Shown here piece by piece: positions 46,101-54,638 of a stretch of 64,000 nt of DNA (the first letter of the stretch is position 1; each line of letters starts with the position of its first letter). The notes beneath the pieces were generated by a model. The model ran no database searches. It had not been told where the DNA came from and saw only the letters and a program-made list of their open reading frames with translations. Source of the stretch: Aquimarina sp. U1-2 (lineage in GTDB: Bacteria; Bacteroidota; Bacteroidia; Flavobacteriales; Flavobacteriaceae); contig NZ_JAGKIK010000002.1 of assembly GCF_017897595.1 (NCBI RefSeq), positions 62,001-126,000 of the forward strand, read 5' to 3'. Both the position numbers and the translations under genes were made by a program.

Positions 46101-48053
46101 GATACAATTTCCTAACCCATCGCAAGATTTAGTCTGAGAGACCCTAAGCCCTCCAAACGAAACATTGCTGTGTGGTGATGTTGATTCGTTAACAGAAGAA
46201 TATCGTAAACTTACAACTGCAGAAACTCTTGGTGGGCGCCCAGAATCTGGGTTATTAGGATCAACATCGATTCCAGTATTGCTATGTGCATTTCTTTCTA
46301 CGAATACCTTAAGTTCATACTCACCAGGTTCTAAATAAAAAAGGGTTCTGTCTAATGTAGCTGGTTCTGCTGGTCCTTGCTCTGCTACTGCACCATCCCG
46401 TAGGTAATTACATCCTAATCCTGGTCGAGTGCAGTTAACAATGGGCTTTCCATCTGTTCTTTTTAAAGTTACTGTAGCAGCAGCTCCACCATCTGAAGCC
46501 TGTAGATTATACATAAGAGAAATATGGGCTCCTCTACCTGAAACTACTTGTGGGGTAAATACTGTAGAAATAGTTTTAAATATATTTTCATCTTCCGGAC
46601 GAGTATCAGAAGTGAAGACAATGTCTATCGGCTCATTTAATCGATCTTCAATCCCTATTTCACCTGTATCCTGAGCGCCATATACTTGGTTTTGTGAATA
46701 CCTAATTTCTGTATACCCTTTGGTTGGATAATAAATTGTCTTTAATGCTCCCATCAATGTACTTTGGTAATCAGGAGATCTATTAGTCCCTTGAGAAACT
46801 AAATTACCAGTAGTATTAGTGTTTCCATTATAATATCCCCAAAAATCCTGTTTGTAATAGGCGATATTTTCTGGTGGAATATTATAATAATCGAATTTGT
46901 AGTAATTCCTGTCTTGTTCTGGATTATATTTTCCTCTATGAATTCCTTTTAAGAGTTTTCTTGTTTTGGATTTATCGTTATAAGAAAAACCATATTGCAT
47001 GACACTTTGTCCAACAGAATTAACAATTTTTACATTTTCGAGGGTTACCGGGTTGTGTCCAGCACTTGTGATTAATGCATCACGAATTGTATAGTTGAAA
47101 GTAACAGTTTCAGACGGCGTACTAATTTTATGGAGCATTAGTGCCGAAGTATTCGAAAATATCCTACGATAGGCTGCGGGTTCAAATATATCCCTTTGTT
47201 GACACTCATAGATATCCCCTAATGATGGCTCCAGAATAGATTGTGAATCAGAATGAATGAACTGTCGTACTTGGTAGGGTATATAGGTAAATGTAATTTC
47301 TTTTGTGTTGGGCAAAACAATTCGATCAATTACCCATGCAGAAGTGTAAAGCTTTATGTAAGGATTATCTGCGATTAGCTCTGTTTCTGTTTCTTCTCGA
47401 CTAGTGAAATAATATATAATCCCGCGATCATCGATTAGCTCGAATCGATTTTCATTTTGTATATAGGTGAGTTTATAATTTTTATACGGTGCAAAAATTG
47501 CTTCCCCTTTATGATTGAAATAAAATGTAGCCGAAATATCACCTATATTTATAAGATATTTATCAGATTCAGTATCCCATCGACCTTCTGCAGATCCTTT
47601 TAAAATATTACCTTTATCTCGATCAGTAAGCGCTTCTTTATCGGTGATATATTGATATACCTTTTCACCGATTTTATTATAGCCAATATATCCTAGACTG
47701 GATTCATCTGGTAAACCGCGCACTTGTCTGGTAATCATACCTCTGCCTGTTAAATCCCAACCTAATCCTGCACTACCTGGAATCTCTTCTACCATTAAAC
47801 CAGAATAACTATATGATAATGAAATTGGCAAACTGAATTCAGATTCTTTAATTGTATGTAGAGGAATCGTATGATTAATTCTTCCCGTAGATAAATTAAT
47901 AGGGATTTCTCCATATTTTCCTAAGCTAGCAGCTTCGGGAGAGGTAGGGTAAATCTGTGGTGGCGGAGCTACTTGTTGCCCCTCTTGACCTTCTTGTGCA
48001 GTAATAGTTAAACAAAATAGCCCAAAAATAAATAATAAGTGTTTCATATTCAT
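43101..48053 (-). CDS. Giant secreted YD-repeat protein with C-terminal PKD/Ig-like repeats
   Basis: A 1650-residue exported protein (signal MKHLLFIFGLFCLTITAQ; start 48053 or 48047). An SpvB/RHS-like N-terminal region (GKYGEIPINLSTGRINHTIP, GSAGLGWDLTGRGMITRQV) leads to YD repeats near residues 970-1110 (YGNPLEVSQADGKSIMYVWG, TYYKYDDFNRLAYVLDQDEH). Six beta-sandwich repeats follow to the C-terminus, with the pattern GTxVTFTA, GGSGxxRYEWYVNxxxQ. It lies 26 bases upstream of the RHS toxin. It probably forms a shell or surface stalk for the partner; this is inferred. Confidence 0.85.
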   Translation of the reverse strand: MNMKHLLFIFGLFCLTITAQEGQEGQQVAPPPQIYPTSPEAASLGKYGEIPINLSTGRINHTIPLHTIKESEFSLPISLSYSYSGLMVEEIPGSAGLGWDLTGRGMITRQVRGLPDESSLGYIGYNKIGEKVYQYITDKEALTDRDKGNILKGSAEGRWDTESDKYLINIGDISATFYFNHKGEAIFAPYKNYKLTYIQNENRFELIDDRGIIYYFTSREETETELIADNPYIKLYTSAWVIDRIVLPNTKEITFTYIPYQVRQFIHSDSQSILEPSLGDIYECQQRDIFEPAAYRRIFSNTSALMLHKISTPSETVTFNYTIRDALITSAGHNPVTLENVKIVNSVGQSVMQYGFSYNDKSKTRKLLKGIHRGKYNPEQDRNYYKFDYYNIPPENIAYYKQDFWGYYNGNTNTTGNLVSQGTNRSPDYQSTLMGALKTIYYPTKGYTEIRYSQNQVYGAQDTGEIGIEDRLNEPIDIVFTSDTRPEDENIFKTISTVFTPQVVSGRGAHISLMYNLQASDGGAAATVTLKRTDGKPIVNCTRPGLGCNYLRDGAVAEQGPAEPATLDRTLFYLEPGEYELKVFVERNAHSNTGIDVDPNNPDSGRPPRVSAVVSLRYSSVNESTSPHSNVSFGGLRVSQTKSCDGLGNCIKKMYSYKTDNISTGISLAKPRYIGGVVHDYGYNVCAILTKTSSSNVPLSTFIGSPVLYKSVTESSIGYNNEMLKTLYVFSGKKDSVEAFPFAPTEKLNWRKGKLIEQKAYKNQEGYFFPVTTTTNKYNVKDHSNLFGKDLKSYNLKVGQLTYSYSANGGLVEYTYVPEHFGIREYINSSETYPLQASLYKEILGNDSISTNTLYTYDDPKGYLKTQTTIDSKSGTQETNYYYPYDKRSTVNDKLVAQNRIANPIETKYKINGAQQSNQVTEYKDWGNTIVMPGITKTAKGNTTPEPRLTYHDYDSYGNPLEVSQADGKSIMYVWGYNYTQPIVKIENASYTGIPSDARTILNQLQTASNTENNTAEEEHMRNLIGNIRRHAYFKKAQVTGYTYDPLIGVTSITDPKGETTYYKYDDFNRLAYVLDQDEHVTQQLRYNYEGQGAEALSRIAISPSVSGTIHPNQVITFTAGTPVTNSTVMYTWSVNSIQEQCGDSSVFQKTFSREGEYTISLNAFDPQTQVQVKKTLRVTVAYPALSTPNISATHTHVFFGTNVVYTASNISGGSGSYRYGWYVNNVKQTNNDRSYTFNTTTAGRYTIFFNLVDTVTGRVHRSSSRVVHIHLPLQVPSISANRSPHIIKGTAVTFTARGIGGGSGNRRYEWYVNGVKQNGQTSISYSNSFSSTGTYSVKFRVVDNNITPAPYYKESNTFTIYSHNSLSTPNVSSSLGSHFLKGATVTFTASNIGGGSGNRRYEWYVNNTRQAYTGTQLRYTFSTKSTYTIKCRVIDNNIPNHIRERSITVQAHDPFSNVRVNGKTYIVKGTEVTFNASASGGSGSDQRRYEWYVNNVRQSGSGRTFKYRYTITGSYQVKCKIIDTRISPTHAAWSGVKTIYSYNPMSIGRSQTSSQINNSNPNVTFRLTSVTQGSGSYSSVTWRVVCLQDYSDNYTSTNTSRSFSFGSTKNGEYNITATIKDNKTGEVRRVPFTVIVNRSGSGSGGGEQW

Positions 48054-48100
48054 TTTAAAAGAATAATTGGTTAGTTTTTCATCACAATATTACACCCTGC

Positions 48101-48120
48101 CAGTTTCATTTTTTGAAACT
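48101..48120. promoter_or_regulatory. Palindrome upstream of the RHS operon
   Basis: AGTTTCA, a T6 spacer and TGAAACT form a perfect inverted repeat about 50 bases before the 1650-aa gene. Its half sites match the terminator palindrome at 37453-37487 on the other side of the island. It could be an operator or a relic of a repeat. Confidence 0.35.
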
Positions 48121-48164
48121 CAGGTATTTTTAATTGTTAAAATTTTATGAGTATTTGGTATGGA

Positions 48165-48355
48165 GTAGTGAGTACAAAGTGTTAAGTAATTAGTATTTTT
48201 TACTTTAAAATTTTAAGTTTTTCATTTTAAATTTTACATTGCTTAATTCTGAATTCTACATTCCAAATTAAAAAACACCTCCTCAAGGAGGGAATACTAT
48301 CATAATTACTCCGTACACCGTACTTTGTACTCACTACTTAATACTTTGTACCAGA
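48165..48355. repeat. Intergenic repeat with HTH-gene terminator, copy 1
   Basis: GAGTAC, TTCTGAATTCTACATTC and AAAAAACAC-CTCC blocks recur in the same order at 49580-49730. On the minus strand CTCCTTGAGGAG followed by TGTTTTTT (about 48274-48294) would terminate the HTH gene at 48338. Confidence 0.5.
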
Positions 48356-48601
48356 CACTAATCCCGAATCCACATAAAACCCAAACCGAAAGCCTACTGC
48401 TTTTTCGTATACAAAACTTTTCAGATCGTGCTCGTAGGTGATAGGGGCATTTAGGTCTTTCATTACATTGAGTGTTCGGTATAATGTGGCTTTTGAAACG
48501 CCCAACCTGCTGGCAAGAGCTTCGGGTGTACCAGTTGCCTGCATCCGGATCAGCCGATCGATACGGGCTATGGTTTCTATTTGATTGTTGATGGTTTTCA
48601 T
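48338..48601 (-). CDS. Small HTH regulator, RHS-island right paralog
   Basis: An 87-residue helix-turn-helix protein (QATGTPEALASRLGVSKATL, YRTLNVMKDLNAPITYEHD), the ungapped paralog of the gene at 38130. It is upstream of the RHS operon on the same strand but separated by a terminator, so it is a separate unit. DNA binding is expected; the effector and targets are unknown. The next 466 bases upstream (48602-49067) contain no recognisable gene. Confidence 0.78.
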   Translation of the reverse strand: MKTINNQIETIARIDRLIRMQATGTPEALASRLGVSKATLYRTLNVMKDLNAPITYEHDLKSFVYEKAVGFRFGFYVDSGLVSGTKY

Positions 48602-49067
48602 AATTGATAGCGTTTTGATGTTTTGATTTATTTTGTATTTCCTTTTGTATGTGTGTTCCCTGTAAAGTTTTAATTATCGTATTTCAATTTTTAGAGGTAT
48701 TCATATTGAGTTTGATTGTAAAGATTATACTACGGATCATTTTGGCTCTCGGGAGATCTATTTTGACGAAGTGTTTAGTACTAGAAGTGCTATTTGTAAT
48801 CTTTTGACTTAAAAATTTGAGATAGTGCCCTAAATTTTTGATTGTTAAAGTTCAATTTTTAGCCGTTTGGCTTAAAATCTTTATTGAAGTGGTTAAAGAA
48901 AACGTCTATTTAGCCCATAAGAAGGTGTTTTGAGATAAATGGATTATTATTTCTATAAAGTTTTGATGATATGCGTGTTATCATTTTTGTTAGCTGCTTG
49001 GCTATTTGTCTTTCACTCCTAACCCCTTTCTTCAACAAAAGGGGAGGGGAAGTTACTTACACACTAC

Positions 49068-49547
49068 TCAACTTATTTGTCCATCCGTTTTGGAGGTGCT
49101 TTTTGTACGTGCAAAAAATTGCTTGAGCTCTGCTACTTTTTCTGTAAAACCTGGTTTGCCGGCTCCTTTACTATATTGTGCATAAGCATAATCATTAAGA
49201 GCGTCTTGGTAATTGTCATAATCATGAAGGATTTTGGTGCTCTCTATCCTATAGGCTAAGCTTTCGATACGGCCTAATAGGTTTTCTGAAAAGGACCGGG
49301 CTTTATAGTCCTTCTCGAACTCTTCCCAATCCACATCGGGAGAACTTAATGACTGGCTGTGTTGACGATAGTCCCACACCTTATTGACAAAAAGTTTATT
49401 CTTTTCATTGATTGCTTTATAGTCTTGTCGCTCTTTCTCGGTGAGGGCAGATAGCTTACCGACCAATAGGGTTTCCAGTTGTGTGATCAGGTCTTCTGCC
49501 GTGTTTTTTTCTTCCAATGTTAATTGATCTTGAATTACATTTCTCAT
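49068..49547 (-). CDS. Hypothetical helical protein
   Basis: A 159-residue, charged, largely helical cytoplasmic protein without signal peptide or known motif (MRNVIQDQLTLEEKNTAEDL, LVGKLSALTEKERQDYKAIN). Its composition suggests a helical bundle. A CCCCTT/AAGGGG hairpin just after the stop (about 49021-49048) may be its terminator. It lies at the edge of the toxin island and may be part of the accessory set. Confidence 0.6.
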   Translation of the reverse strand: MRNVIQDQLTLEEKNTAEDLITQLETLLVGKLSALTEKERQDYKAINEKNKLFVNKVWDYRQHSQSLSSPDVDWEEFEKDYKARSFSENLLGRIESLAYRIESTKILHDYDNYQDALNDYAYAQYSKGAGKPGFTEKVAELKQFFARTKSTSKTDGQIS

Positions 49548-49579
49548 GTTTTTGTATTGATTTGTTTGTAGAATATTTA

Positions 49580-49730
49580 GTTTGAGTAGCTAGTATTGAG
49601 TACAGAGTATTAAGTAATGGTATTTTATACTTTAAGTTTTACACTTCATAATTCTGAATTCTACATTCTGAATCAAAAAACACTCCCTAACCGAGGGAAT
49701 CCAATACTGTAAACTCACCACTCAACTACT
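49580..49730. repeat. Intergenic repeat, copy 2
   Basis: A second copy of the element at 48165-48355: GAGTACAGAGTATTAAGTAA, TTCTGAATTCTACATTC and AAAAAACACTCC. The minus-strand hairpin TCCCT/AGGGA with TGTTTTTT would terminate the 79-residue gene upstream. Confidence 0.5.
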
Positions 49731-49965
49731 CCGCTTCAGCCCCACATTTCCCCAATAAAAACAGGTTTCTCGCTTTATAGATAAGTTGTACTGCTTCTTC
49801 GCTTGTTTTCTGCTTATCATACAGTTTATGAATCCAGATATAAATAATAATTTCATAAGGACTACAATGCACCAGATTGTACATAAATTGATCAAGTTTA
49901 AGGTGCATGGCGTGTATCGTATTAACTAGAAATTGGCTTCTATGGTTGTATACATATGTGTTCAT
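49726..49965 (-). CDS. Small hypothetical protein (79 aa)
   Basis: The product (MNTYVYNHRSQFLVNTIHAM, then DQFMYNLVHCSPYEIIIYIW) is predicted helical and soluble, with no known motif. It is followed by a terminator-containing repeat like the HTH gene at 48338, and that shared layout supports it being a real gene. Confidence is limited by size. Confidence 0.45.
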   Translation of the reverse strand: MNTYVYNHRSQFLVNTIHAMHLKLDQFMYNLVHCSPYEIIIYIWIHKLYDKQKTSEEAVQLIYKARNLFLLGKCGAEAE

Positions 49966-50238
49966 GATGTTTGTGGTTTGTTGAAGTCAAATGTAGGAGT
50001 ATCAAAAGATGAAATGCAAGGGGAATAAGTCTTAATTCTAGAATTATCATATAGAAATTCTAGAACCCAGATACCATTTAAAAACAATATATTCAAATTA
50101 AAAACTTATAAAACAGATAGTTATATTCAACGAGCTTATGAACTTTTTAATATATATATTTGTTAAGTTTTTTAACAGATGCATCTGAATCAATTAATTT
50201 GGTTTTCTTTAAATCAAGTGTATTAAAAGAACTTATTT

Positions 50239-51978
50239 ATGTCGATACGAGAATTTATTTTCAAGATTCTTTTCTCAGTTTTGTTTTGCCAAACTTTGTT
50301 TAGCCAGAAAGAAAAAGTGATTCCTGTAGATTCTATAAATAAGCTCGATTTTTCAGGTTTGATTAACGGGATTAATACCAACTTAGAGAAAAACCCTGAA
50401 TTGGCAGATTTCTATTCTAATGTTTTTTTAAGAAGGGCTAAAGAAAATAAAAATGATTATGAAATTTCATCTGCCTATTACTATCGATCTACATTATATA
50501 TAAATGACTTAGAAAGACAAATCACTTATATAGATAGTGCTATATATATTACTACAAACACAAAAAACAAAAACGATTTTAAAAGCCATAAAGGCACATT
50601 AGTTTATTTAAAAACTCACAAAGGAGCAGTTTATGAAACTGATGGATTTTTTGACATTGCTTTGGATAACTATCTTGAAGCATTGGATTTAGCAAAAAAA
50701 ACAAACGATTCTCTTTATATTTATTATTTACAGCATAATATTGGTATTCAAAGAAGAAAATTCGGACAATTTGAAAAGGCCAAAATATTATTCCAGAAAT
50801 GTTTGAAATATCAGGAATCTATAGTCAATAAGTCTTCTAACGATTCTTTAAATTATCTTTTTACTCTTGCTGAACTGGTTACTACTTACCGCCAGCATAA
50901 AGAACTGGATTCCGCAATTCTTACTAATAAGATAGGGTTACAAAGATCTCGTCACAAAACAATACAATCTTTATTTAAGCTGAATCAAGGTATATTACAA
51001 TATTATGATCAAGATTATAGTAAGGCAATTACTACTATTAAAGGCGCCGTAGATACTTTATTAAAACCAAAAAACCATATATATTTTGAAAATTATGATT
51101 TAATAGACGCTTATTACTTTTCAGGAAAGTCCTACGAAGCTCTCAAAAATAAAGACGAAGGCATCAAATATTATAAAAAAATTGACTCTATTCTACAACA
51201 TACCAATTATAGAATTCCAAAAACGCGTTATGCCTATTTAGAGTTAATAAAGTATTATAAATCCATTGGCGACAAGAATAATCAATTATACTATATCAAC
51301 CAATTGATTAAAAACGACAGTGTTGTAGATCGTAATTTCAAAAATATGAATACTAAATTAATTAGGGAATATGAAACACCATTGTTACTTGAAGAAAAAG
51401 AACTATTAATCGATGAATTAAAAACTCAAAATACCAGATCGAATTTTAGTCTAATCTTATTATTGGGATCAATTATTATTCTTACTGGCATATTCATAAG
51501 GAATTATAAGAAAAATAGACAATATAAACTTCGTTTTAATGAATTAATCAACCAAAAACATGAAGAGAAAGTAAAGAATGAAAGCTCGAACAGAGAGGAG
51601 CGCATTGATATTGCAAAGGATGTAGTCGATATGATTTTAAAAAAGTTGATCCACTTTGAACAAACTCATGGCTTTTTAAAAACTAGTCTTACTTCTGTGA
51701 TTCTAGCGTCAAAATTTAGTACCAATTCAAAGTATCTAACCAAAGTTATCAAGTTTTACAGAGGAAAAAGTTTTACTCTTTACATTAACGACCTTCGAAT
51801 AAATTATATTATTGAACAATTACAAAGTAATACGAAGTTACAAAACTATACTATTAAAGCCTTAGCTGCAGAAGCTGGTTTTAACTCTACTGAGGTATTC
51901 TCTAAAACGTTTTTCAAAAAAACCGGGTTACATCCTTCGTATTTTGTTAAAAGGCTTAGAGAATTAAAAGAGAATTGA
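50239..51978 (+). CDS. TPR sensor / AraC-type transcriptional regulator
   Basis: A 579-residue one-protein sensor-regulator. An N-terminal signal or first membrane segment (FIFKILFSVLFCQTLF) leads to periplasmic TPR helices (ALDLAKKTNDSLYIYYLQHN, YYFSGKSYEALKNKDEGIKY), a membrane span at about 398-417 (NFSLILLLGSIIILTGIFI), a coiled linker and a C-terminal AraC DNA-binding domain (SKYLTKVIKFYRGKSFTLYI, AEAGFNSTEVFSKTFFKKTG). It should couple an external signal to transcription. It is divergent from the small genes of the toxin island; its targets are not known. Confidence 0.85.
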   Translation: MSIREFIFKILFSVLFCQTLFSQKEKVIPVDSINKLDFSGLINGINTNLEKNPELADFYSNVFLRRAKENKNDYEISSAYYYRSTLYINDLERQITYIDSAIYITTNTKNKNDFKSHKGTLVYLKTHKGAVYETDGFFDIALDNYLEALDLAKKTNDSLYIYYLQHNIGIQRRKFGQFEKAKILFQKCLKYQESIVNKSSNDSLNYLFTLAELVTTYRQHKELDSAILTNKIGLQRSRHKTIQSLFKLNQGILQYYDQDYSKAITTIKGAVDTLLKPKNHIYFENYDLIDAYYFSGKSYEALKNKDEGIKYYKKIDSILQHTNYRIPKTRYAYLELIKYYKSIGDKNNQLYYINQLIKNDSVVDRNFKNMNTKLIREYETPLLLEEKELLIDELKTQNTRSNFSLILLLGSIIILTGIFIRNYKKNRQYKLRFNELINQKHEEKVKNESSNREERIDIAKDVVDMILKKLIHFEQTHGFLKTSLTSVILASKFSTNSKYLTKVIKFYRGKSFTLYINDLRINYIIEQLQSNTKLQNYTIKALAAEAGFNSTEVFSKTFFKKTGLHPSYFVKRLRELKEN

Positions 51979-51989
51979 TAATATTAATA

Positions 51990-54158
51990 TCACCCTTCAA
52001 CTTCGTTAGCCACTTTCTCAGGAAGTACTTCGTACCCCATATTGAATAAGGTAAACCCAAAAATATCTGCATATTGCTCAATAGTTTTACTTATTGGTGT
52101 TCCGGCGCCATGGCCAGCATTAGTTTCTATTCGTATTAAGGTAGGGTTGTCTCCAGATTGTTTAGCTTGTAATTCTGCTGCAAATTTAAATGAATGTGCC
52201 GGCACAACTCTATCATCATGATCACCAGTTGTTATTAAGGTTGCGGGATAATTTACGTTTGGTTTTACGTTATGTACAGGAGAATATCTTTTTAAGTATA
52301 TAAACATTTCTTTATCCTGATCGGCAGTACCATAATCATAAGCCCACCCGGCACCTGCTGTAAATGTATGATAGCGTAGCATATCTAATACGCCAACTGC
52401 AGGTAAGGCCACTTGCATCAAATCAGGACGTTGCGTCATCGTAGCGCCAACCAAAAGTCCTCCGTTAGATCCTCCTCGAATCGCCAAATGGCTTGAAGAG
52501 GTATAGTTATTTTCTATCAAATACTCTGCGGCAGCGATAAAGTCGTCGAATACATTTTGTTTTTGTGTTTTGGTACCTGCGGTATGCCATTTTTTGCCAT
52601 ACTCGCCTCCACCTCGAAGATTAGGTACCGCATAAATACCACCTTGCTCCATCCAAACCGCATTAGCAACATTAAAAGAAGGCGTAAGACTAATGTTAAA
52701 GCCACCATATCCATATAAAATAGTTGGGTTTTTCCCATTGAATTCGACTCCTTTTTTATAAGTTATAATCATTGGTACTTTGGTTCCGTCTTTTGAAGTA
52801 AAAAATACTTGTTTACTTTCGTAGAGATCGGGGTCGAAATCTATTTTTGATTTATGATATAATTCAGAAGTTCCTTCAGTAATATCTAATTTATAAATAG
52901 TGGAAGGGGTTTTGTAATTAGAGAATATATAATATAGTTCTTTTTCTTCTTTTTTAGCTGAAAAACCACTTGCGCTTCCAATACCGGGAAGCTCAACCTC
53001 GCGTATTAATTTTCCGTTAGTATTGTATTGAAAAACTTTAGATACTGCGTCAATCATATATTCGGCAAAGAAATATCCCCCTGCGGTACTTGAATTTAAT
53101 ACGTTGTCGGTTTCTGGGATAACATCTTTCCAGTTCTTGGATGCTGGGTTTGATGCGTCAACCGTGACAATTTTTTGATTGGGGGCGTTTAAATTGGTAA
53201 CCAAATAAAGCTTAGATCCTTCATTTTCTATCACATAAGTATCACTGTCGGTATGATCCAGAATAGTGATTATTTTTTGATTGGGTTGAGTAAGATCTTT
53301 TATGAATAATTTATTTCCTGATGTAGCGTTACTTGCAGAGATGATTAAATAGCGATCATCTTCGGTAACACTTCCTCCTACATATCTGTGTTTCTCTTCA
53401 GGAGTTCCTCCAAAAATAAGGACATCTTCTTTTTGAGGGGTTCCCAATTTATGGTAGAAAACTTTGTGTTGATCAGTTTTAGCAGATAATTCACTTCCTT
53501 TGGGTTTGTCGTAACTAGAGTAATAGAATCCTTCGTTTCCTTTCCATGATATTCCGGAAAATTTAATGTCTACTAGTGTATCTTCTATAATTTTTTTACT
53601 CACAGCATCTTTCACGATTACCTTTCTCCAATCACTACCACCTTCAGAAATTGAATACGCTACGAGATTACCGTTTTTTGAAAAACTAACACTTCCTAAT
53701 GAGGTAGTACCATCATCACTAAAGGTATTAGGGTCTAAAAACATTTCGTGTTGATCGTCTTCATTTTTAAATCGATAGAGTACACTTTGATTCTGAAGTC
53801 CGTTGTTTTTATAGAAATAAGTATATGCGCCTTTCTTAAAAGGAGCACTTACTTTTTCATAATTCCATAATGTTGATAAACGTTTTTTCAACTGTTCTCT
53901 AAAAGGGATATTCTTCAAGTATCCAAAAGTTACCTTATTCTGGGCAGCCACCCATTTTTCAGTTTCTTCACTACGATCATCTTCTAACCAACGATACGGG
54001 TCTTTTACTTCAGTATCAAAATAGGTGTCTACAGTGTCAACTTTCTTGGTTTCTGGATACTTCAATGCCATACTCGTTTTATCGTTTTGTTCTTTCGTTT
54101 CGTTTTTACAGCCTATTAATAGGAATAGGCTACAAAGCCCAAGGAATATACTTTTCAT
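51990..54158 (-). CDS. Prolyl oligopeptidase family serine peptidase (S9A), lipoprotein
   Basis: A 722-residue exported enzyme with a lipobox (FLLIGCKN). A seven-blade propeller occupies about residues 90-440. The catalytic domain has [21 protein letters not shown], the nucleophile in [13 protein letters not shown], Asp in GDHDDRVVP and His in NAGHGAGTP. It cleaves short proline-containing peptides. The length and the order of the triad fit S9A. It is transcribed alone and convergent with the AraC regulator. Confidence 0.93.
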   Translation of the reverse strand: MKSIFLGLCSLFLLIGCKNETKEQNDKTSMALKYPETKKVDTVDTYFDTEVKDPYRWLEDDRSEETEKWVAAQNKVTFGYLKNIPFREQLKKRLSTLWNYEKVSAPFKKGAYTYFYKNNGLQNQSVLYRFKNEDDQHEMFLDPNTFSDDGTTSLGSVSFSKNGNLVAYSISEGGSDWRKVIVKDAVSKKIIEDTLVDIKFSGISWKGNEGFYYSSYDKPKGSELSAKTDQHKVFYHKLGTPQKEDVLIFGGTPEEKHRYVGGSVTEDDRYLIISASNATSGNKLFIKDLTQPNQKIITILDHTDSDTYVIENEGSKLYLVTNLNAPNQKIVTVDASNPASKNWKDVIPETDNVLNSSTAGGYFFAEYMIDAVSKVFQYNTNGKLIREVELPGIGSASGFSAKKEEKELYYIFSNYKTPSTIYKLDITEGTSELYHKSKIDFDPDLYESKQVFFTSKDGTKVPMIITYKKGVEFNGKNPTILYGYGGFNISLTPSFNVANAVWMEQGGIYAVPNLRGGGEYGKKWHTAGTKTQKQNVFDDFIAAAEYLIENNYTSSSHLAIRGGSNGGLLVGATMTQRPDLMQVALPAVGVLDMLRYHTFTAGAGWAYDYGTADQDKEMFIYLKRYSPVHNVKPNVNYPATLITTGDHDDRVVPAHSFKFAAELQAKQSGDNPTLIRIETNAGHGAGTPISKTIEQYADIFGFTLFNMGYEVLPEKVANEVEG

Positions 54159-54225
54159 AGTAGAGTTCGTTAAAATGTGTCACAAATCTATCAAAAGATG
54201 TGACCGTTAATGCTAAAGAAACTAT

Positions 54226-54404
54226 AAAAAGACTGCTCTATCAATCATTCCCAAATGAAAAGTGGGATTCTTTTCGCTGTTACTTTGGGGTTTAGTAACA
54301 AGTTTGTAGGATAATTGCGTAAGAGCAGTCAGAATTTTCTCTAAGAAACAAATTTTTTTGCTTTTATAAAAGTGTTTCCTAAGTATCCTGACTTTTGGCT
54401 ACAA
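54226..54404 (-). ncRNA. Candidate structured RNA / 5' leader element
   Basis: On the minus strand a TATTTTTG box near 54406-54413 precedes a region with AGTCAG...CTGACT enclosing AGGAAACA/TGTTTCTT. This overlaps a perfect 9-bp stem GACTGCTCT (54322-54330) / AGAGCAGTC (54231-54239) followed by TTTTT. Inside the second stem lie two hairpins, GTTACT/AGTAAC and ATCCCA/TGGGAA. It ends about 68 bases before the peptidase gene. It may be an attenuator or a separate small RNA; no known family was recognised. Confidence 0.35.
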
Positions 54405-54577
54405 AAATATGATAAACCCATTAAGCATTTTAAAAAGAAGAAAAATACTTGCATGTCTAACTATAACAGGTAGCTATCGAGAATAATTTTTCAGATCCAA
54501 AACTCAATTCTTACTCACTTCCTACTTCAGTCAAAATAAAATGTACCCGATAATCAAGATGTAAAATCTCTCACACT

Positions 54578-54600
54578 TGCCTTGAGGTAGTTTACTATTT
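54578..54600 (+). repeat. Short copy of the GAGGTAGTTTA repeat
   Basis: TTGCCTTGAGGTAGTTTACT matches the core of the dispersed family (compare 60911). The rest of 54405-54638 shows no gene. Confidence 0.4.
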
Positions 54601-54638
54601 CTTGGGCACTATATGATAAAATTATATCATTTTGGTGG

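Noticed and set aside
54226..54404. 6S RNA or SRP RNA
   Set aside because: The size is suitable, but the GGTCAGG/AGCAGC SRP motif and a clear 6S central bubble were not recognised; left as an unassigned structured candidate.
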